Of a DNA stretch of 64,000 nucleotides, positions 11,788-21,605 are shown piece by piece; positions within the stretch are counted from its first letter, which is position 1; each line of letters begins with the position of its first letter. Below the pieces are notes generated by a model, which was not told where the DNA came from, searched no databases, and saw only the letters and a program-made list of their open reading frames with translations. Origin of the DNA: Gelatoporia subvermispora B (taxonomy: Eukaryota; Basidiomycota; Agaricomycetes; Polyporales; Gelatoporiaceae); the NCBI GenBank assembly GCA_000320605.2, contig KB445818.1, forward strand, positions 5,717 through 69,716, read 5' to 3'. Position numbers and translations under genes: made by a program.

Positions 11788-12939
11788 ATGCCTACCGTGG
11801 TTACATACACCAGCCCTGCGAGGTAGGATATCTTCGCCTCACGAGGTGTCGCATCGCTCAGTGATACCTTACGCAGCATGCCTCGCAAGTCTCAGCCTGC
11901 GACAACCAAGCCAAATTCCGCGCCTAGAAGTCAGGCATCATCTGCCGATATTTCTAAGACTGCCATCTCCACTTTTGTCCAACGGCTGAACATCACCGTT
12001 CCTAAGTTCGAGCGAGATCTCCAGCTCGAACAGCGTGTCGACGAAGTCATGGATTCCTGGGCGTGTCCACCCTGCCCGCGCCCCTACGTCTCCGCCGCTA
12101 TCGATATCACCGCGCTCGCCTATTCGCAGCTCACAAGTCTCGAAGCCAAAGTCGAGATCGCCATCTTCACTGCGCTCGCCATCACCATCGACGACCCCAA
12201 AATCCTCGACAACCTGTCCTCCGAGGATTTCTGTCACGATCTCGCGACGGGGCGAATCCACGCGGACGACGGCTACTTGGGCGAATATGTCCGCAGCCTC
12301 GCGAGGATGTGGAAGCACTTCCCGCGCATGTCCTCCGGGTTCATATTCACCTCCGGAATCTCTTTCATCGATGGATGTATCCTTGAAAACACATATAACG
12401 AGCCAATTGTGTCCTCTCAATTCATCGAATATCGCAGGGTCAAGACCGGGATCTGTGATGCATACAGTTGTTTCATCTGGGAGCTAGCTCAGTTCCCGGA
12501 CGAGAAACAATTTATGCAGGCTATTCCGTAAGTCTTCATTTTGTTCAGTGACTCAGGGATACTCACCATATCCGTTTTACGAAGGGATGCCGCAGCATAT
12601 TGTAACTACGGCAAGTGAGTACACCCATGTAACCTACCTCCCGCTCGCACTAATGCATGACCTCGCAGTGATATCATGTCATTCTACAAGGAGGTATTGG
12701 AAGGCGAGACCGGAAACTATGTCCAAGATCGTGCCCTCGTCTCGGGCAAAACCTCCCTCGAGGCGCTGAACGACGTCATCGAGGACACTATCGCTATCGT
12801 GGAGCGCGTCAGGCGTATTCTCGGAGAGGGCAAGGCGAGAGATGCATGGGAGTCCTTCGTGGCGGGCTACATCTCCTATCACGTGAACAATCCCCGGTAT
12901 CGACTTGCGGATATCATCGAAACGACCCGGAACGAGTAG
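11788..12939 (+). CDS. TRI5-like terpene synthase, copy 2 (TPS2)
   Basis: Best-preserved terpene synthase of the cluster: four exons at 11788-11822, 11877-12527, 12585-12614 and 12669-12939, all with GT-AG introns, 328 residues. The first aspartates (ITIDDPK, D117-D118), the complete NSE motif NDIMSFYKE (N239, S243, E247) and the C-terminal PRYRL motif are present, as expected for a working trichodiene-synthase-family cyclase acting on farnesyl diphosphate. I chose the start in the small upstream exon because TPS3 has the same exon, with the same length and splice phase, and has lost the internal ATG at the position equivalent to 11878. The promoter carries the palindrome and TATA box listed above. 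No P450 or other tailoring enzyme lies next to it. The cyclisation product is unknown. Confidence 0.85.
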
Positions 12940-13708
12940 ATTGGGAGCGAACATTAGATGCCGTGTAAAATAGAGCCGTTGAAGAGACCCGGGGTTACCA
13001 TTGTACCAAACGCCCTCTAGAATAGATTCATATGTATACGGTTGCGCGTAGCATTAGTGACATATGACTATAAAGGTAATGAAGAGAACATACGTCGAAT
13101 GAACGCTTTGTAAGGCCGTCAAGCACAGTCGCTCGTTGTGTAATTCTTCATCGACTCGGCATTGGCAGCCTTGGGGAGTACGTGCCAGATATTTGGAGAA
13201 CTTGCTATAAGTTTGACGTATCTTGCGCAAGATGGACGCCGCTGACAGTGTTCGCACCCTAGACATAAACAAGCTAGACGATTTGTGAGCGTACAAGAAC
13301 AATTCAACTTCAATTGAATCCTCGCACGCTGCCATAGATTTTCCAAAATTGTGGCGCAATGCAAATTTTTCGGGCTGTGGTGGACAGATATATTGACTAT
13401 GTCAGGCCTTGACGCTGTTCATCGGGAGGCACAATATAAATTATGCATCAGATTCAGTATAGAGTAAGGAAACGGCATAGCAGCAGAGTATCAAGCAAGC
13501 ATGAGCAACGTGGTGGGGCAACTGTGCTTTTAATTTCGATCCAACTGAACCTTCTGCATGGTGCTACGTTGTAAAGTGTTCGCCTCGGATTAATCTCGGT
13601 GGGCCGTCATCGACATTACGGCTGGTCAGCTTCGTCACGTGCTGGCCAATAGGAAAGCGTTACTTCTAGATCTCTCACCGTGCCTAATCGAACCACATCC
13701 TGCGTGCG
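12940..13708. other. Spacer between TPS2 and the Fic/Doc gene
   Basis: No gene seen. The sequence is AT-richer than its neighbours. It contains a CCAAT box at 13646-13650, about 60 bp before the Fic/Doc start codon. Confidence 0.4.
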
Positions 13709-14248
13709 ATGGCTGCGCATGCTGCCCGTCTTGCTCGCCTCTTTACACCTGAATACACGTGTCGTATCAATGCCCAGGTTGTGCACCCCGCACAGTCTCA
13801 GCTGGTCAAGCCAAATGAGCTCGAGTCGGCCTTGGCTCGACCATTGCACGTGTCTACGTACGAGCCCCACCGGAATGCACCATACCTGGCTGCTACGCTC
13901 TCATTCGGCATTATCAGAGGTGGATGTCGCCCTCATTTTGTGTCTAATTCTTCTGACCGTAGCATCTCAGGGCACCCCTTCATGGATGGCAACAAGCGGA
14001 CAGGTACATCCGTAGTTCCCTTGTTTTGTTTCCTTTTCGGGACTTCTCACACGCTTCCAGCGTTCTTTCTGGCAAATGAATATCTACGTGCACAAGGATT
14101 GCTAGGTCTGCTTGACGAGGGCAAGATTGGCGATGTATACCAAGGATTAGTTGGGCTAGCCGACCGTTATATCGAAGTGGCGGCTGGCAAGTTAGATGTA
14201 GGCGGATTGGTGAGCGGCGTTGACTCCACAACGAAGCCGAAATCGTGA
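13709..14248 (+). CDS. Fic/Doc-family domain protein
   Basis: Small three-exon gene (13709-13919, 13971-14003, 14061-14248) giving 143 residues when the two introns are removed. Splicing restores the Fic/Doc active-site motif GHPFMDGNKRTAFF with catalytic H72, then D76, N78, K79 and R80, followed by the family's helix ANEYLRAQG. Fic proteins usually transfer AMP from ATP to hydroxyl groups; the Doc branch, which has the DxNKR form as here, phosphorylates elongation factor Tu in bacteria. The length is close to bacterial Doc (about 126 residues). No N-terminal or C-terminal inhibitory helix and no Phd-like partner is recognised nearby. The gene sits inside the duplicated terpene synthase cluster. 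An origin by ancient transfer from bacteria is plausible but untested; the introns show it is settled in the fungal genome. Target unknown. Confidence 0.8.
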   Translation: MAAHAARLARLFTPEYTCRINAQVVHPAQSQLVKPNELESALARPLHVSTYEPHRNAPYLAATLSFGIIRGGCRPHFVSNSSDRSISGHPFMDGNKRTGTSVVPLFCFLFGTSHTLPAFFLANEYLRAQGLLGLLDEGKIGDVYQGLVGLADRYIEVAAGKLDVGGLVSGVDSTTKPKS

Positions 14249-14359
14249 GCAATCTTGTATGGGCTGTACTGATAAATGAGACCTTGAGGCGTGCGCGGTG
14301 GCGAGAAAGCACAGCCTGCCAAGGCATAGAAGTACTGTCTTAGGTCCTCTGCGAGCTTA

Positions 14360-14703
14360 ATCATGACGTCTGCGCTGGACTTCGTGAACATGCATCCCGA
14401 GGAAAATTCCTCTGACGACGCCACAATCCATTCCGATGCAATACCCCTCGTCTAGAATTAAGATGGAGGTTGCTGAAGCATACGCCCACTACTTATGAGT
14501 GATGGAACGTCTCTTCTTGCTGTTTTACACGATAGCATAGATTACACAGTTGCGGCTGTAGAACACATACGTGCCATCCTTTTCGAGAGATAGTCAGGCC
14601 AGGAACTCCTGGGAAAGTTATGTAACTAGTTGTATCAGCTTCCATACGAGCTCCCCGCGCCACCGTCTGGCTGGAACCGGATCGCTAGATATATCGATAA
14701 CTG
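14360..14703 (+). pseudogene. Relic of a fourth TRI5-like terpene synthase
   Basis: Two blocks align with TPS1. About 14372-14440 matches the LDFVNxCxLEN to IHxDA part of exon 2, and about 14520-14703 matches the last exon, with recognisable VEHIRAIL, ARNSWESYV and FHTSSPRHRLAG. The NSE motif region is missing, the frame is interrupted (for example a stop after ILFER), and 'RHRL' replaces 'RYRL'. It is followed at the expected distance by a copy of the TPS1 downstream sequence, so it is the decayed TPS1 partner in the duplicated unit. Confidence 0.75.
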
Positions 14704-16586
14704 AATGCGTCCGTAGGACAACGGTTGCTCGGCCCGTTGACCGATGAGCTCCCCTCCTCTATACAGGCCCTCGCATCTGCGCCTATGTTATCCCACCCTT
14801 TCTCAGACGGTACAACGTCATAGTGCGGCAGTGCACTTTTTCTGAGCTCAGTAGCAGCGAGCCACTCTGTGCAAATTCGTCCTAAGTCCTAGTCAGCAGT
14901 CACACCACCGTAAAAGTTCCGGCGAAGGACAATAAACTCCATTTCCCGCCGGTGCGACTCCGATGTCTGGAATGGTCCCGAAGGATATGATACGAAGCTC
15001 TGCCATTCATCCTCGCTTCCGCCCAGTTTCTTTTGTGTACGCGAAACCCAGTCAGCGCCCGAGCAGATCTGGCCTGCCGATGGCGCCGGACTCGTTGGCG
15101 CCTGGAAAACAATGATACACTGCCAGATAGTGTAGCTCATGGATGTTCTGGGGCATCCCTCTCGTGAGATTCGCCTCCTTCCTATCCTTGGCACGTCGGT
15201 GACGTCCCGAGCTACGAGCCTCGTCCCGCTCATCTCTATATGCGGCTTCAGCGTTTGATCTGTCATGAGCTGTGGCGGGTTAGGCTAGCGCGCGCTCGTG
15301 GTGCAAACGCTCTGTGTACGCTCCGTGATTCTTGTCCAAACGCGGAGATTACATGCACAACTGCAGGTGCAGCTCTGACTCTCAATGCTATTTCATATGG
15401 CACTGTTCTATACTGCGCCGTACCGTATCTCGCGACATGCGAACTATTTACTATTCAACGGTCATCCCCACGCGTTGCGGTTGCACGAGCGTGATAGGAT
15501 TCCGTATGATGTGGGGCCCTGGTGCGGACAAGAATGGGGGCCGAAGTCTACAAAGATAGAATCCTCATGCGGGAAAAATGGTCAAGATGTGGGCCTATGT
15601 TCATTTTTTGCGCGGGTGAAAGGGGGCTAAAGAGGGCAAGGTAAGATCCTGGTGCGGCCAAAATCGGCCTCACGCAACGGCGCGGCCGGCCCGACGCACC
15701 TGCCTGAATGTCCACCCAAAACGAACGTTCGATGTTTACCTCGCTGGATGAATCTAGAGAAATGACCCTTCCGTATCTACCTGAAATATCATGTTCACCG
15801 GCTCCCATGTAGTGTTTCTCGGTCGGCTACTAGCTAACTATGCATCAGTCAGATACAACAGACGAGCGGTACGAACAGTCGCAGGATTCACGCCTTATGT
15901 TGTTCTGATCTTCGCTTCCGCTGCTGTGATTTACTTTGTGATACTGCAATTCGACGCTCATGATTCCAGTCGCGCTCTGGACAGCCGAGCAAGTAGTAGA
16001 TATTGTTCTTCTTGGTGTTGCGAGCGCAGATACTCTTTTTCGGAGTTAAATCTATTTTGGGCGATTTTTTGAGGTTAGATTGATGCGCACAAAGGCGATC
16101 CCCGCGGGTCAAGTGGTTCCTGCTGCGGAAAAAAATGGACCAAATTCGTGAGGGTGAAATGGCCAAAACCGGGGGTTTTGGATCCAACATCTAAGAGGTT
16201 CTCTGATGACTAAGGACTATGTAGGCGTTTACTCAAGTACCCAGGGAGCGCTGAGCTGGAGAAGCCCTCCGTCCATGCACCATCGAGCAGACACCGCTTT
16301 GCTGCATGAGGAAGTACCACGTTTCCGATAAGCAAGACCGCAGCGTATGGAACACCGGCTGAGTTCCAGTATCTCGTACGTCGCTGAGGATCATGTCGGA
16401 GCAAATGCAGCGCCTCATCAAGTCTACAACACCAAAGACGGAACTGCGGTTGACGGTTTTTGTCTACTAGGTATAGCACACGGTATGTCTGGATGAACGG
16501 AAAGGGGAATAGCTCAGCAGTTCCTCGCACTTTGCGGTGTGCAATTCCGAGTTATAGGTAACATGGCATGTTTGAACCACTGTCCT

Positions 16587-16606
16587 ACCGGCTCCGTTCA
16601 GCCGGT
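16587..16606. promoter_or_regulatory. Palindrome with CGG-N10-CCG half-sites upstream of TPS3
   Basis: ACCGGCT-N6-AGCCGGT, the counterpart of the TPS2 element, 277-296 bp before the TPS3 ATG. Both arms and the 10-bp spacing between CGG and CCG are kept while outside bases have changed. Confidence 0.45.
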
Positions 16607-16785
16607 CATACGTCGAGGAAGCTTTGGCTGCTGGCCACAACGGCAGTTCAATTTCTTGTTTTCGCGGAATACATCTGGGTAGTAAGCTTCGGGAATGCAG
16701 AGAGCGTGGAGCGGAGCGTAGCCATGAGGGCACATGGCTGTACACGTCCGCCGAGATCGACTCCAAAATTCCGCCTCAAGACCAG

Positions 16786-16792
16786 TATAAAA
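16786..16792 (+). promoter_or_regulatory. TATA box of TPS3
   Basis: TATAAAA about 97 bp upstream of the predicted start codon, aligned with TATAAG of TPS2. Confidence 0.55.
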
Positions 16793-16882
16793 GAACACAT
16801 CTCTCGGTCTAGATTTATCGCGTACAGCAGCATCCAACAGCCGGAGTCAACGTCTAAGTAGCATCTTCCCTCTCAGATCAGT

Positions 16883-18052
16883 ATGTCTACTCCCATAACA
16901 CTCATCAACACCTCGGGGTAAGCTCTATTCGCCTAATCAGGTGTCGCGTCGCTCATTAAGTCTGGTGCAGTAGACCTTGCGAGTCTCAGGCTTCCACAGT
17001 CAAAACGGATCTCGCTGCCCAATCCCAGGCATCACTCACCGAAACTGCCAAGACTGCCATCTCCAATTTCATCCAACGCCTCAACATCAGTGTCCCCAAG
17101 TTCGCACGAGATCTCGAGCTCGAACAGCGCGTCAGCGAGGTCATGAATTCCTGGGCGTGCCCTTCGTGCCCGCAACCCTACGTGTCCGCCGCTATTGATA
17201 TCACCGCACTCGCCTACTCGCACGTTACGAGCCCCGAGGCCAAGGTCGAAATTGCTATCTTCACTGCGCTCGCCATTACCCTTGACGACCCCGCAATTCT
17301 GGGCAGCTTATCCTCTGAGGATTTCTGTCACGATCTCGCGACGGGGCGAATCCACGCGGACGACGGCTACTTGGGCGAATATGTCCGCAGCCTCGCGAGG
17401 ATGTGGAAGCACTTCCCGCGCATGTCCTCCGGGTTCATATTCACCTCCGGAATCTCATTCATCGATGGATGTATCCTTGAAAACACTTACCACGAGCCGA
17501 TCGTCTCCACACAATTCATCGAGTATCGCAGAGTCAAGACCGGGATCTGTGACGCATACGGCTGTTTTATCTGGGAGCTAGCTCAGTTCCCGGACGAGAA
17601 AGGATTTATGCAAGCCTTTCCGTAAGTCTTGGTGTTATTCTTGTTGACCCGCAGGTACTCACCATATCCTGTTTCCAAAGAGATGCCGCAACGTATACCA
17701 ATTACGCTCAGTGAGTAATCCCCGTGGATCCACTCACCTTGATACCTAAGAATGACTGTGCAGCGATATCATGTCGTTCTACAAGGAGATATTAGAAGGA
17801 GAGACCGGGAATTACGTACAAGACCGTGCCCTCGTCTCGGGTAAATCCTCCCTCGAAGCGCTGAACGATGTCATCGAGGACACTATCGCCATCGTGGAGC
17901 GCGTCAGGCGTATCCTCGGCGAGGGCAAGGCGAGAGATGCATGGGAGTCCTTCGTGGCGGGCTACATCTGCTATCACGTGAATAGCACCCGGTATCGGTT
18001 GGCGGATATCATTGAAACGACTCGGGGTGAATACCGCGACGCGAAGAGTTGA
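16883..18052 (+). CDS. TRI5-like terpene synthase, copy 3 (TPS3)
   Basis: Close paralogue of TPS2: exons 16883-16917, 16971-17621, 17681-17710 and 17764-18052, 334 residues, with exon 1-3 lengths identical to TPS2. The upstream exon (MSTPITLINTSG) supplies the only usable start, because the position matching TPS2's internal ATG reads AGA. The aspartate site ITLDDPA is kept. The NSE motif reads HDIMSFYKE: residue 239, the first metal ligand, is histidine instead of asparagine, through an AAT to CAC change across the exon 3/4 junction. Long stretches (for example 17313-17450) are nearly identical to TPS2 at the DNA level, which suggests recent duplication or gene conversion. The gene may be active with altered metal binding or product, or be on the way to loss. 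C-terminal TRYRLADI is present. Confidence 0.8.
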
Positions 18053-18804
18053 AGGAAGATCAGATGCTGTGCGGGCTAAAGCGGTTGCAGAAACTCAGAG
18101 TTGTCATTGTACCGACGCCTCCTACAAGAGTCATATGGCTTCATTCCCGTGCGTAGTCGGAGCATCAATACTGTACACAAGTTGAATACCCTTCTTTATC
18201 GTCACGTCATGACTTCACAATGTTAATGTGTCCGTTGTCACTTCCCCAAGCGCCGCCTCTACTTCATCAGAGAACACGTTCCGGTGGAGCCATGTTTGCG
18301 AACGACGGCGCGACAGCGTCTGCTGCTGATGACAGAATTCAAAGAAGTCAGAAAGTGGTCGTGGCAGTCGCATACTTCCGTATGAGACTCTACACTGTAC
18401 GTGAGTCCACGCATGAGCTAAGAGGCGTGATGTGCTTACGAGCAATGTGTTTGGATACCAGGCACTTCCAGCTTCGGCCACGGACCACGGCACGGATGCG
18501 GATCAAGAGACCAGTAACCCCACGGTGATGACTTGTCCACGAGGCCGCCGTCTGCTAGGCGATGGAAGAAGAAATGCGAAACAACTGAATCGTATACTAT
18601 CTCGATGAGAGGCACGAGTCATAACAGATTGGCACTTGCCTGAGCCAGAACCCGCGCATTCGCTATAGGGCGGTAAGAGATCCTCAGAACTGCATCGCCA
18701 GTACTGATGCGAAGGTGGGCTCCTATATTCCTCGCAGATCTGGATGCTCGCATCTTCCCTCAAGAGCGGGTCCAAGCGACATGACTTCAGTGTACACCCA
18801 TTTG
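18053..18804. other. Spacer after TPS3
   Basis: No gene, RNA or repeat recognised. Short open frames on both strands lack any domain signal. Confidence 0.4.
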
Positions 18805-21134
18805 TCACGCTGAGTTGCGCCGTGCACTCGGCCTCGTGAACTGCGTAGGATGCGTCATGGCCTGCTGCGGAAAAATAGTGCGAAATGTACCAAGGACGAA
18901 ATCATGCAAAGCGACCTTGTGCGTTGTGGCAATCTGAAGTAGGTTACCCCAGTATACATCCATGCACCAATCCTTCATAGAAACCAAATACGTTAGGGTC
19001 GCACACTCGTGCGCATTGCCGTTTGCCACAGAGATCCTCCACAATGGTGAAAATCGACCTTAGCATGACGTCTGCTACCATAACACATGTACTTACCGGA
19101 TGGGCGCCGCGTTCAAATCCTCCGAGAACTCGACTACACCGTCCACGTAACGGGGATCAGCCTCCAGAAGACCTCTGATGTCTCCCAGTCGTACAAAGGT
19201 CTTTGTTCCGCCGCCCAGAGTGCTCACGTATCCGTAGTCACCAAGAGCGGCGTCACCAACCGAGAGCAGGTCCCCTCGCGATCTCCAGCGCCTCCAGTCG
19301 ATGTCGCGACTGAGGTCAGGATCGACGAATGCAAGGAATAGACTCCGGATATTGCTTTGAGTGTCGGACGGGTCTGTGCTTGGACGTACTGCGATCATAA
19401 TTTCAGTGTCAAATTTCACCAAACAAGTGACTTGAGCATGCGTACCCCACGCCGTCTCCTGCGGAGGACGCAAAATCGATATAAATATCGCAAAGGCGAG
19501 ATATTGCATATGTTCTTACATCGTCATAGATGAACGACCACAGCTTGAACATGCCATACGGCCCATGTTCTAGCAGATCCTCAATGGCGACGATGAGGCT
19601 ACCGTTCTCTCTCAAGCTTGCAGAAGGGAGCCATTGGGACTTCCACGAAGACGGATTCGAAACACTACCATGAGCAACGAATCGGTTCTTCCAAGGCAGC
19701 CGCAGCGATATCGCATATTGCATCGCATTCTGTAGCCCACAGGTAAATATTTCGTGACCTCGGAGGGCAATTACCTACATCATAGTCTGCGAGCTGGGCA
19801 CGCAAAGTTGGTATATATTGATATGGCGGATTTAGAAGCACATACCGTCTGCAATAATATTCGGAATCGTCTCCTGGGATCGGGGATATCGAGCGAGGTG
19901 CTCAGTGGTCTGCAACCTGAATCTCACTGAGACAAGACAGCGGAATATAGGCGAACTATACTGACCAATCTCCATGACATAGAACCTTTCCCACACGTGA
20001 GGGTGCGAGTAACCGAATATCTGGGCGATGGTTTCTGCGTTCACGATCTGTGAGACTCTCGAGAGTAGAGGGGACCTTCAGAGGCGTACACTCGTACAAC
20101 ACAGTCCATCAGCTGCGCGGGATCCTAGTTCTTGTCGATCAATGATCTCTAATGCATGCTGGTATCAGTTCCACTCCGCTCACCTGACACGAGGAATCCT
20201 CATCAAACACACGGACCGCGACGGTACGTCCAGACCATTCGCCCTCGAACTCCGTCCCGTTCGCGACGTCGCTCAGGTTCCACGGGCCCCTGGGCTTATT
20301 GAGTCGTACATCGTGCCAGCGAAAGAGACGAAGCTGAAAATGTATTGGCAGATTGCCCTGTAATGAGAAGTTCCTGCAGTACACGATACCTGCTGGGCAT
20401 CATACGATGATGACATCTGCACGTGATGCACGAGCTCTCCGACCCGGATGGTTAATTGCAAGGATTGTTGCGACTGTGTTTCGAGCCTCTGTCGTAGATT
20501 GATGAGGCAACAGGTCTATGACAGTGTGCACAATATTAGCGCCATAAACTTGCGCAAGGACTGAAGAGAACCATACATCGAATGAGCGCCATGCGATATC
20601 GAGCGTCTCCATATGATTGTCGAAGGCGTCGCTGAGGCTCTGATGTCGCAGGAACCTGCTGACCCAGGTCATGTTCTTCTCCTTCTCAATACCATCACGG
20701 ATCGCCGTAAGCGTGCTGGGACCGCAGTCCGATATGATCCACATGTAAGCTCAGAGATTTCGCTGTGGCTTACTCAGTGAGCGACCTGAGGTTCGCCAAA
20801 AGGTAGTCGTCCACAGCCTCGAGGTCATGCGAGACCGCATCATGCACATGCTTCATCAGATCCGCCGCACGCTTTCCAAGACGAATACTGCGCTCCTGCA
20901 GCCCTTGCACTCTCTGTGCTGGGATTCAGGCTAGGGCGCCGACACCAATATGTTCAAGCACCTCACCTCGACAGTCCGGATAAGGCTGATGGTGGCCCCC
21001 ATGACAGACCCTAGGAGAGGTATGACAGATACTGCGGCAGAGGCGTCTTGTATCGTCTCCAGGAGTACCGCGCAATTCCCGAGTACATCCTGCTTAGAGA
21101 GGCGGCGAGGGCTCGAGAAAGGCTGCAGAGACAT
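18805..21134 (-). CDS. Adaptor-domain protein, possible degenerate kinase (uncertain model)
   Basis: Several minus-strand exons can be chained, but not every junction is certain. The start at 21134 opens MSLQPFSSPRRLSKQ, then a helical segment (LLETIQDASAAVSVIPLLG) whose pattern resembles the N-terminal helical domain of the NLR genes in this window and, in general, the HeLo/MLKL-type four-helix domains of fungal signalling proteins. A coiled helical part follows (20400-20930, FDNHMETLDIAWRSFDVW). Around 20139-20300 the phrase FEGEWSGRTVAVRVF recalls the glycine loop and VAIK strand of kinases, with arginine in place of lysine, and 'HPHV' at about 20000 fits the following kinase strand. Catalytic-loop residues are not recognised, so an active kinase is unlikely. 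The last two blocks (19093-19730 and 18805-19044) are poorly supported. A decayed copy lies at 24.45-25.07 kb. Confidence 0.4.
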
Positions 21135-21605
21135 CGCGGGCCCAGTTGTCGTAGGGTGCTTGAGGGCCTCAGCGAGGGTAAGGGTACAGTACAGCACGCA
21201 CGTAGAGCTGAGCAGGTAGTTGCGCTTCAGCATGGGGTGCACAGCATTGACATCAGGTTTCTCGAGACGTCAACATGACCGTCAAGTAACGCCGCCTCTT
21301 GTACCGCCCTGGATAAATGAGGCTATTCACGAGCTGCTGACAGCCTGGGAGAGATCGCCATGGTCTCTGAAATGCTCAGCACAAGGTAAATGCTGACAAC
21401 AGCGTTGCTGACTACGTTGCGAACATACAAGAGCAGTTTTGCAGCACGAAAGCAGATAGACGAGCAACACGTTCCGAGATGTGCGTCGAATCGGTAGTGC
21501 GACACAAAATAGCGAGGCTGGTCAAGCCAGCGCAAGGCTATCCGAGAAGAGAGCAACCTTTCTGATGGTTGCTCACGAGAACATGTAGACACGCCACGAC
21601 GCGCG

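Larger units (their letters stand above)
14249..16882. other. Spacer with terpene synthase relic and dispersed repeat-like sequence
   Basis: Apart from the TPS relic and the TPS3 promoter elements no gene is recognised. Sequence at 15035-15125 repeats 10555-10680. Sequence at 15640-15720 and 16090-16190 has G/C-rich stretches such as 'aatcggcctc' that recur at 36130-36200 and look like dispersed repeat sequence, with no coding capacity that I can support. Confidence 0.4.

Noticed and set aside
15791..16072. Plus-strand hydrophobic open frame near 15.8 kb
   Set aside because: No paralogue, domain or splice context. It lies in sequence resembling a dispersed repeat, and the predicted hydrophobic segment is weak.
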